Part shown: positions 1-4,826 of the stretch, one piece after another
Position numbering within the stretch: position 1 is the stretch's first letter
Layout: every line of letters starts with the position of its first letter
Assembly: GCA_001798565.1 (NCBI GenBank)
Contig: MGSR01000130.1
Location: 1 to 5,787 of the forward strand
Origin: Deltaproteobacteria bacterium RIFCSPLOWO2_12_FULL_60_16
Lineage (GTDB): Bacteria > Desulfobacterota > Binatia > UBA9968
DNA length: 5,787 nucleotides
Direction: 5' to 3'
Program-made: the position numbers and the translations under genes
The notes under the pieces: model-generated
The model's database searches: none
Seen by the model: only the letters and a program-made list of their open reading frames with translations
Told to the model about the DNA's origin: nothing

Positions 1-156
1 CGATCACTTCTTTTTGCGGACATAGCTTCAGTGAGCGATAAGAGGTCTAAAACAGCTCGTCTCCGAGGTCGTTGCCGGCGATCACTTCTTTTTGCGGACA
101 TAGCTTCAGTGAGCGATAAGAGGTCTAAAACAGCTCGTCTCCGAGGTCGTTGCCGG
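1..156. repeat. Perfect 78-bp tandem direct repeat, two copies (1-78 and 79-156)
   Basis: Positions 1-78 and 79-156 are identical, and the 78-base periodicity continues for two more bases (157-158) before it breaks. On the minus strand each copy carries the last codons and TAG stop of the bzdV-like gene followed by about 46 bases of downstream DNA. Only the right-hand copy belongs to the full gene; the left-hand copy is a detached gene tail. The unit is 26 codons long, so frame is preserved across the copies. The left end of the array is cut by the window, so the copy number could be higher. The lack of any mismatch means the duplication is very recent or is an assembly artefact. I saw no convincing terminator hairpin in the unit; the best inverted repeat is a 5-bp TCACT/AGTGA pair with a loop of more than 20 bases. 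Confidence 0.97.
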
Positions 157-2650
157 CGGGAAGGCGGCCGTGCTCCTGGAGAAAGTGCTGTAGCATCTCG
201 CTTTCCCGCTGGGTGTACATGGGCGCCTTTTCATAAATGAAATAGCGCGCGTCGGGATTACCGGCCAGCTGCTCCTCGAGGGCCTGACGCAGGTCTGCCG
301 TGCCGGCGATCCGAAGGATCCGCTTGCCCTCGTCCAGAAGCTGGTAGACCCCCTCGCTCCGCGGCGCGCCGGAAACATGCTCCGGATCGAATTTCAACCA
401 TGGCTCGGGCGGCAGCACCGGCGCGCCAAGCTCAAGTCTCAGGTTGCACCTGAGGCAGCGCCCGGCTTCCCTCAGAGCCATCGCCTCGTCAAAGCCCAGC
501 TCGATGGGCTCAAAGCTCCCCAGACACTGGTTAGGAGAAAGGCGCGGCATGGCCGCGCGCGGCCAGGAGGCGAATTTTCCATCGCGGCCGATCCAAGGCT
601 CGGCCTCCTGTTTGTCGCCCTCGGCAAAAATCCCATCACCGCCGAGATAGCGGTCGATCGAGGCCGCCGCTTTCCGTCCGGCGGCGATTGCCTGGATGAC
701 CGAGGACGGACCGCTCGCCGCTTCGCCGCCGGCGAAGACTCCCGGCTGCGGCGTGGCAAAAGTCGTCTGATCCGTCCGGATGGTTCCCCTTTCCGTCCTC
801 AAATCCTTCTCACCCTCCTCCAGGAAGGAGAAATCCGTGCTCTGGCCGATAGTCAGGATCACCGTGTCCGCCTCGATCACGGTGGTGACCGACGGGTCAA
901 AGGAGGGATTGAAGCGCCCCGACTCGTCGAAGACCCGGGTGCAGCGAACCAGCTCGATGCCAGTCACCTTCCCGTTCACCAGAACCCGCTTCGGCCCCCA
1001 CGAAGGTTGGAGAACCGCGCCTTCTTCGCACGCCTGCGCGATCTCCGACTCGAAGGCCGGCATCTCAGCGCGTGATTCAAGGCAGGCGATCTGTATCTCT
1101 GTAGCCCCCAGACGCCTTGCGGTCAGCGCCACATCTATGGCCACGTTGCCTCCACCTATCACCACGACCCTCCCCAATGGCGCTCCCGGCCACGAGCCGA
1201 GGTTGACCTCGCGCAAAAAGTCCAGGCCCCAGAGAACCCCTTGGCGCTCGCTGCCCTCGATCTTGATCCTTTTGCTCATCTGAGCGCCGACGGCCACAAA
1301 GACGGCATCGTATTCGCCGCGAAGTTTAGCGAGCGAGAGGCCGGAGGCCGGGCCCACGGGAGTGTTGGTTCGAAGCTCTATACCCCGCGCCAAAATCTCG
1401 TTGATATCCCGCCGCACCACGTCATAGGAGAGGCGATAACGGGGAATACCGTAGAGGAGCATTCCCCCGGGCTCGGAGGCCGCTTCGAAAACCGTCACGC
1501 CATGGCCTTTACCCCGGAGATAGTAAGCCGCTGTCAGACCAGCCGGTCCTGAGCCTACAACCGCAGCCCTCTTCCGCTTGGGCTCTTCGACTCCTGCCGC
1601 CGCCTGGCTGCCGGGCGCGGCGTGGTCAGCGGCAAAACGCTTGAGACCGCATATAGCGATCGGCTCGTTCACCTTGCCGCGCCGGCAGACATTTTCGCAC
1701 GGATGAAAGCAGACATAACCAAGAACCGCCGGGAACGGGGCCTTCTCCCGGATCACGGAGACCGCTTCGTCGTATTTGCCCTGAGCGATCAGCCGAACGT
1801 AGCGGGGGATGTCGACGCCCGCCGGACAGGCCGACCGGCAAGGGACCAGAGATCGCTCTTTGGCGGCGCCTGGTGCGGCGTCGGCGGGTTTGTCCATGAG
1901 CGCCCCGGTCGGACAGACTTCGACGCAGGCGGTGCAGAATTTACATTCCGACTCGGGCAAGGAGGACGCCGTAGTCCCCACCACGACGCGGCCGCCGGCT
2001 ATCGCAAACCCGAGAGCCTCCACTCCCCGCACCTCGGCGCAAACTCGCACACAGCGGGTGCAGCCGATGCACAGGTTGTAGTTGCGCGTAAAGAGCGGAT
2101 CGTCCTGAACAATCGGAAGATCACGGGGAACGTAGCGCGGACTATCCGGCTTGATGCCGATGTAATCGGCTACCCGGCGCAGCTCGCAATTCGAAAACTT
2201 GACGCAGCAGCGCTCGGGCACGGGCACATTAAAGGAACAGGCGATGCGGTCGCATCCCTCTCTGTTCGGGCAAAGAAGGCAGGCGTGAGGGTGGTCCGCG
2301 AGAATTTCCGCCAGCCGCTCCTGCCGCCGGGCTTTTGCCCGGGGAGTTTGGCTCTGAACCTGCAGCCCTTCACCCGCCGACGTGGCGCAGGCCGAGACAA
2401 GCTCGCCATCCACCTCGACCGAGCATAACCCGCAGCCGCCGAACTCCATAGAGCCGGATACGTCGCCCTGAATAACGTGGCCATCCCGCCAGATCGCGGG
2501 AAGAGCGGTTTTTCCGCGCGCCGGGGGAAGACTGGGATGGGAGCAAAGGCCGGGAATATAGAGGCCCGCGCTGCGGGCCGCCTCAAGGAGGGACGCACCT
2601 GACTGCGCCGTCACTTGGGCGCCGTCGATGGTTAAGCTGACCTGGCTCAT
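125..2650 (-). CDS. bzdV: BzdV-like NuoG/GltD fusion: iron-sulfur FAD NAD(P)H:ferredoxin oxidoreductase
   Basis: An 841-residue cytoplasmic multi-cofactor oxidoreductase, probably reducing the ferredoxin that feeds benzoyl-CoA reductase. Domains in order: NuoG-like [2Fe-2S] fold (Cys36, 73, 76, 88, with an unusually long first spacing); His-Cys cluster motif H-x3-C-x2-C-x5-C (His120, Cys124, 127, 133); extra cysteines 138, 148, 149, 155; two [4Fe-4S] motifs (Cys194/197/200/204 and 236/239/242/246, the latter ending CPTGA); a GltD/NfnB-type cysteine domain (271-342, with CPAGVDIP, HPCENVCRRG); FAD-binding GSGPAG at 366-371; NAD(P)-binding GGGNVAID at 499-506; FAD-closing GVFAGGEA at 637-644; a C-x2-C pair (732/735); and a GIY-YIG-like tail (about 765-830). 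The start is ATG preceded by AGGTGG with a 6-base spacer, directly before the [2Fe-2S] fold. NADH versus NADPH preference is unclear: the usual arginine pair after the second Rossmann motif is replaced by ACLESRAEMPA. The symbol follows Azoarcus bzdV by domain layout and neighbours. The electron direction is inferred. Confidence 0.85.
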   Translation of the reverse strand: MSQVSLTIDGAQVTAQSGASLLEAARSAGLYIPGLCSHPSLPPARGKTALPAIWRDGHVIQGDVSGSMEFGGCGLCSVEVDGELVSACATSAGEGLQVQSQTPRAKARRQERLAEILADHPHACLLCPNREGCDRIACSFNVPVPERCCVKFSNCELRRVADYIGIKPDSPRYVPRDLPIVQDDPLFTRNYNLCIGCTRCVRVCAEVRGVEALGFAIAGGRVVVGTTASSLPESECKFCTACVEVCPTGALMDKPADAAPGAAKERSLVPCRSACPAGVDIPRYVRLIAQGKYDEAVSVIREKAPFPAVLGYVCFHPCENVCRRGKVNEPIAICGLKRFAADHAAPGSQAAAGVEEPKRKRAAVVGSGPAGLTAAYYLRGKGHGVTVFEAASEPGGMLLYGIPRYRLSYDVVRRDINEILARGIELRTNTPVGPASGLSLAKLRGEYDAVFVAVGAQMSKRIKIEGSERQGVLWGLDFLREVNLGSWPGAPLGRVVVIGGGNVAIDVALTARRLGATEIQIACLESRAEMPAFESEIAQACEEGAVLQPSWGPKRVLVNGKVTGIELVRCTRVFDESGRFNPSFDPSVTTVIEADTVILTIGQSTDFSFLEEGEKDLRTERGTIRTDQTTFATPQPGVFAGGEAASGPSSVIQAIAAGRKAAASIDRYLGGDGIFAEGDKQEAEPWIGRDGKFASWPRAAMPRLSPNQCLGSFEPIELGFDEAMALREAGRCLRCNLRLELGAPVLPPEPWLKFDPEHVSGAPRSEGVYQLLDEGKRILRIAGTADLRQALEEQLAGNPDARYFIYEKAPMYTQRESEMLQHFLQEHGRLPAGNDLGDELF

Positions 2651-2653
2651 CTC

Positions 2654-2797
2654 TCACCACCTAAGGGTCAGAGGAATGGCGCGAGGGGAGCGCGAATGAG
2701 GCTGCGGACGTAGGAGTAGAGAGCCCCGGTTAAAGCACTGACCCATCGGCCGCAGCCGAAGACGCGTTCCCCGAGGAATCTCATCCATTGGATGCAT
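2654..2797 (-). CDS. Possible 47-residue basic small protein between ferredoxin and bzdV-like gene
   Basis: An ATG at 2797 opens a frame that closes with TGA at 2656-2654, filling the gap between the ferredoxin stop and the bzdV start with only a GAG codon on each side. The product begins MHPMDEIPRG and is rich in Arg, Pro and Leu, with one Cys and no acidic residues after position 6; it has no membrane segment or recognisable domain. The upstream GGTGAG could act as a weak ribosome binding site. For: the tight fit and co-orientation. Against: codon third positions are less GC-biased than in the neighbours, the composition is that of a random GC-rich frame, and no family is recognised. In Azoarcus, genes of unknown function (bzdS, T, U) lie at this place; I see no evidence that this ORF is one of them. 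It may be only a spacer. Confidence 0.3.
   Translation of the reverse strand: MHPMDEIPRGTRLRLRPMGQCFNRGSLLLRPQPHSRSPRAIPLTLRW
2657..2662 (-). promoter_or_regulatory. Ribosome binding site of the bzdV-like gene
   Basis: The minus strand reads AGGTGG, then six bases, then ATG at 2650. This supports the chosen start. The site overlaps the last codons of the 47-codon ORF upstream, whose TGA lies inside the spacer, so the two reading frames could be translationally coupled. Confidence 0.7.
2782..2794. promoter_or_regulatory. Perfect 13-bp dyad CATCCATTGGATG
   Basis: CATCCA and TGGATG are perfect inverted repeats around one central base. The dyad overlaps a second palindrome, GATGCATC, at 2791-2798. 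It lies just after the ferredoxin stop, inside the first codons of the possible small ORF. A one-base loop argues against an RNA hairpin, so a protein-binding site would be the more natural reading, but no known operator consensus is recognised. Confidence 0.2.
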
Positions 2798-2800
2798 CTC

Positions 2801-3088
2801 TCACCAGGAATGGGCAATGGCTCCCGGCTCGCACGCAGCCATGCAGGGCAGCGCCCCGCGCCCGCTTGCCGGCTTGCACGGGGCGCAAGTATACTTAATT
2901 TTTTTCCTTTCCTCTTCCCTTACAGTCGCAACGGTTTTTTCCGACAGCGGATCGTACTCGTCCGTGGCCATCTCCAGCACCTTCGGGGGACACGCGGGAA
3001 CGCACTCCCCGCAGCTGTTACACCTGTCGGTATCGATGCTGATAAAGAACTCGCCGGAGCCGTCCTTATAGCCGTAATTGGCGATCAC
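2801..3088 (-). CDS. bzdM: BzdM-like 2[4Fe-4S] ferredoxin, electron donor to benzoyl-CoA reductase
   Basis: A 95-residue soluble ferredoxin expected to carry low-potential electrons to the A/D ATPase subunits of the reductase. The first cluster motif is classical: Cys23, 26, 29 and 33, followed by Pro-Pro. The second is split: Cys68-x2-Cys71, a ten-residue Gly/Ala-rich insertion, then Cys82-x3-Cys86-Glu-Pro. A charged linker (about 42-65, with EEERKK) separates the two halves. The start is GTG at 3088: the bzdQ stop TAG shares its last G with this codon, so translation is probably coupled. GAAAGG lies six bases before the start. The gene sits directly after the reductase genes, as bzdM does in Azoarcus. 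The family and role are well supported by context; the direct partner is inferred. Confidence 0.88.
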   Translation of the reverse strand: MIANYGYKDGSGEFFISIDTDRCNSCGECVPACPPKVLEMATDEYDPLSEKTVATVREEERKKIKYTCAPCKPASGRGALPCMAACEPGAIAHSW

Positions 3089-3100
3089 TACGCGCCTTTC
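3086..3100 (-). promoter_or_regulatory. Overlapping stop/start TAGTG with ribosome binding site for the ferredoxin
   Basis: The minus strand carries GAAAGG (3100-3095), six bases, then GTG at 3088-3086. The bzdQ stop TAG (3090-3088) overlaps the GTG by one base. This fixes the ferredoxin start at GTG, since no in-frame ATG lies before the first cysteine motif, and it suggests coupled translation and fixed stoichiometry with bzdQ. Confidence 0.7.
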
Positions 3101-3957
3101 TGCAGCAGCGTGTCGGCAAAGAGCGCCGCTCCCAGGGCGCCGGCAATCTGGCTGTCATACTGGCTCTTGACCGCCTGGATGCCCAGCTCTTTCTCAAGGC
3201 GCTTTACCACACCCGGGTTCTTGGCGATTCCTCCGGTGATAAAGAACTGATCCTCGACCCCGATCCGCCCGAGAAGCAGGCTGACGCGATGGGCCATCGC
3301 CGAGCAGTAGGCGGCCAGAACCATGTTCTTGGACCAGCCGGAGCGCATCAGGCCGAGCGCTTCCGACTTGGCGAAGACCACGCAGGTGCTGCTCACCGGC
3401 TGGGGCTCTTGATCCACCTGATAGGAAAGATCGCCGATATCTTTGATGGGAATGGACAGCAGGTCTGCCATCACCTCCATCCCCCTGCCCGTGCCGGCCG
3501 CACACTTGTCGTTCATCAGAAAGTTCGACACTTTGCCGCGCTCGTCACAATGAATGGCCTTGCAGTCCTGCCCTCCCATGTCGAGCACGGTGCGAACCTT
3601 GGGTCCGGCCATAAAGTTGGCGCCGCGGGCGTGGCAGGCGATCTCGGTGATGGCCCGGTTGGCAAACGGGACATTGACGCGGCCGTATCCCGTACCTACG
3701 GTATATTTGATATTGTTCAGCTCCATCCCCGTGTCCTTCAAGGCGCCATTGATCGCCTTATGCGCACTGTCGGGGCTGTTGCTTCCGGTGCGCAGGTTGC
3801 TGAAGGCGAATATCTGCCCATCCACGAGAACCAAAGCTTGAGAGCTCACTGAGCCCACATCGATGCCCGATGCGATCCTCTTGCCCTGCCGCCAGTCCAT
3901 TTCGGGGTGGCGCCAGTTGTACTCCGTCCATCTCCAGAATTCCTGCATCTCCGCCAT
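3088..3957 (-). CDS. bzdQ: Benzoyl-CoA reductase ATPase subunit, BcrA/BzdQ type
   Basis: A 289-residue ASKHA-fold ATPase subunit of class I benzoyl-CoA reductase. Paired with the D-type subunit it holds one [4Fe-4S] cluster and couples ATP hydrolysis to electron transfer toward the B/C catalytic subunits. Visible motifs: GIDVGSVSSQ (31-40, phosphate 1), RTGSNSPDS (56-64), GTGYGRVNVPFA (88-99), LDMGGQDCKAIHCD (125-138, phosphate 2), NDKCAAGTGRGME (149-161) with Cys152 as cluster ligand, STCVVFAKSE (190-199) with Cys192 as the second ligand, and GGIAKNPG (242-249, nucleotide). These closely match the BcrA sequence as I remember it from Thauera, but the N-terminus carries about 29 extra residues rich in Trp (EFWRWTEYNWR), which I associate with the bzd type. 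The ATG is preceded by AAAGGAG with a 5-base spacer. It lies 19 bases after bzdP. The family call is secure; the exact aromatic substrate (benzoyl versus methylbenzoyl) is not. Confidence 0.93.
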   Translation of the reverse strand: MAEMQEFWRWTEYNWRHPEMDWRQGKRIASGIDVGSVSSQALVLVDGQIFAFSNLRTGSNSPDSAHKAINGALKDTGMELNNIKYTVGTGYGRVNVPFANRAITEIACHARGANFMAGPKVRTVLDMGGQDCKAIHCDERGKVSNFLMNDKCAAGTGRGMEVMADLLSIPIKDIGDLSYQVDQEPQPVSSTCVVFAKSEALGLMRSGWSKNMVLAAYCSAMAHRVSLLLGRIGVEDQFFITGGIAKNPGVVKRLEKELGIQAVKSQYDSQIAGALGAALFADTLLQKGA

Positions 3958-3962
3958 AACAA

Positions 3963-3969
3963 CTCCTTT
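3963..3969 (-). promoter_or_regulatory. Ribosome binding site of bzdQ
   Basis: The minus strand reads AAAGGAG, a 5-base spacer, then ATG at 3957. It supports the start that includes the Trp-rich N-terminal extension rather than a later start at the ASKHA core. Confidence 0.75.
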
Positions 3970-3976
3970 CGTTCTA

Positions 3977-4741
3977 CTAACCGGCCGTCAGAGCCGCTCC
4001 GATAGCGGCCACAAACTCAGGCTCCTCAGCCGTGCGAACGTTATCCAGCCCGACGGTCCTCTTAAAGGATTCTACGAAGCCAGGGTTGTGGGCTACTCCT
4101 CCAACCAACACAAGCTCGGGATCCAGCCCCACCCGCCGCACCATGGCGACCACCCGGCTGCTCAATCCGTCATGCACGGCCCGGGCGATATCGGCCTTCT
4201 GCGTCTTTGAGTGAATCAGCGAGACCACCTCCGACTCGGCAAATACGGTGCACTGCGCGTTCATCGGGATGGTCTGAGTAGACCGGAGGGAGAGAGGACC
4301 CAACTCCTCTAATGGAACCTCGAGGGCGCGCGCCATAGCCTCGGTAAAAGCCCCCGAGCCGGCGGCGCACTTCTCATTGACGGCGAAATCGAGAACTTTC
4401 CCGCTTGGGTCGCACTTGATCGCCCTGGACTCTTCCGCCCCCACATCGATCACCGTTCGGGCCGAGGGATAAAGAAAGACAGCCCCAAGCGCGGCCGCCC
4501 GCGCCTCCGTCACATCGTCTGTTGCATACGAGATCGCCTTTCTCCCGTTGCCGGTGGTGACAATGGACCCGATAGCCTCACGTGAAAGACCAGCTTCCAT
4601 CAACGCCTGCCCTAGAGCCGCCTTGGCCGATTCTTCCTGATCGAATCCGCTAAGGACTTTGGCCTTGGCCTTGATCTTCCCATCCTCCATGAGGACCACC
4701 TTTACGGTCTTGGCGCCAACATCTATCCCGGCTGTAATCAC
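3977..4741 (-). CDS. bzdP: Benzoyl-CoA reductase ATPase subunit, BcrD/BzdP type
   Basis: A 254-residue ASKHA-fold partner of the A-type subunit. Motifs: MITAGIDVGAKTVKVVLM (1-18, phosphate 1), TTGNGRKAISYA (62-73), VIDVGAEESRAIKCD (97-111, phosphate 2), NEKCAAGSGAF (122-132) with Cys125, NAQCTVFAESE (161-171) with Cys164, and GGVAHNPG (214-221). The two cysteines are where the subunit-bridging [4Fe-4S] ligands sit in BcrA/BcrD and in the HgdC activator family. The protein begins right at the ATPase core, as BcrD does, and is somewhat shorter than the roughly 280 residues I recall for BcrD. The two ATPase subunits here are clear paralogues but diverged, which argues for a heterodimeric reductase rather than a homodimeric 2-hydroxyacyl-CoA dehydratase activator. 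The start is GTG at 4741 with a very strong ribosome binding site. It lies between the B-type gene and bzdQ, as in the bzdNOPQ order. Confidence 0.9.
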   Translation of the reverse strand: MITAGIDVGAKTVKVVLMEDGKIKAKAKVLSGFDQEESAKAALGQALMEAGLSREAIGSIVTTGNGRKAISYATDDVTEARAAALGAVFLYPSARTVIDVGAEESRAIKCDPSGKVLDFAVNEKCAAGSGAFTEAMARALEVPLEELGPLSLRSTQTIPMNAQCTVFAESEVVSLIHSKTQKADIARAVHDGLSSRVVAMVRRVGLDPELVLVGGVAHNPGFVESFKRTVGLDNVRTAEEPEFVAAIGAALTAG

Positions 4742-4745
4742 AACG

Positions 4746-4755
4746 CTCCTCCTTT
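4746..4755 (-). promoter_or_regulatory. Near-perfect ribosome binding site deciding the GTG start of bzdP
   Basis: The minus strand reads AAAGGAGGAG, four bases, then GTG at 4741-4739. AAGGAGG is fully complementary to the usual 16S rRNA 3' end. No in-frame ATG is present before the phosphate-1 motif, so GTG is the start. The strong site may compensate for the weaker start codon. Confidence 0.8.
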
Positions 4756-4783
4756 CCCTACCCAGAGCTTAGGACAGTCAAAT

Positions 4784-4819
4784 CGTTAAAACGCGTTGAA
4801 CTGCCTGAACGTATTGAAC
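4784..4819. repeat. Four 9-bp quasi-repeats in the bzdO-bzdP gap
   Basis: The plus strand can be cut into four consecutive 9-mers: CGTTAAAAC, GCGTTGAAC, TGCCTGAAC and GTATTGAAC. Three end in TGAAC and all end in AAC. The 8-bp palindrome AACGCGTT (4790-4797) lies inside. The array sits just after the bzdO stop and fills almost half of the 85-bp gap. Function is unknown; it may be a protein-binding site, a processing site or chance. Confidence 0.3.
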
Positions 4820-4826
4820 CTTTCCT

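Larger units (their letters stand above)
2648..2806 (-). repeat. Pair of 12-bp direct repeats at two successive stop/start junctions (2648-2659 and 2795-2806)
   Basis: The minus-strand sequence TGGTGAGAGATG occurs at 2806-2795 and again at 2659-2648, exactly 147 bases (49 codons) apart. In both places it reads Trp-stop-GAG-ATG: the end of one reading frame (ferredoxin, then small ORF) and the start of the next (small ORF, then bzdV-like gene). The purine-rich core also serves as part of the ribosome binding site. Recombination between the copies would delete the small ORF cleanly and leave the ferredoxin stop next to the bzdV start. Chance is possible for 12 bases, but the identical functional position makes a duplicated junction plausible. 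Confidence 0.6.

Noticed and set aside
1..78. Possible terminator or CRISPR-like repeat at the left edge
   Set aside because: The units are directly adjacent with no spacer, which rules out a CRISPR array. The only inverted repeat found is 5 bp with a long loop and no proper T-run after it in the direction of transcription.
31..240. Plus-strand open frame with an internally repeated peptide (SDKRSKTARLRGRCRR)
   Set aside because: The peptide repeat is just the 78-bp tandem duplication read in a third frame. No ribosome binding site is visible and it overlaps the bzdV end.
377..1075. Plus-strand open frame of 232 codons
   Set aside because: It is antisense to the well-supported bzdV-like gene, has an Arg/Pro/Gly-rich composition typical of shadow frames in GC-rich DNA, and has no recognisable motif.
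1622..2428. Plus-strand open frame of 268 codons
   Set aside because: It lies wholly opposite the iron-sulfur half of the bzdV-like gene, whose cysteine motifs are conserved in the minus-strand frame. No domain is visible in the plus-strand product.
3289..3852. Plus-strand open frame of 187 codons
   Set aside because: It is antisense to bzdQ, whose family motifs are unmistakable; the product shows no family features.
3088..4741. Two ATPase genes as 2-hydroxyacyl-CoA dehydratase activators (HgdC type)
   Set aside because: An activator is a homodimer encoded by one gene. Two diverged ATPase subunits, with one matching BcrA closely, next to a ferredoxin and a BzdV-like gene, fit a class I benzoyl-CoA reductase better.
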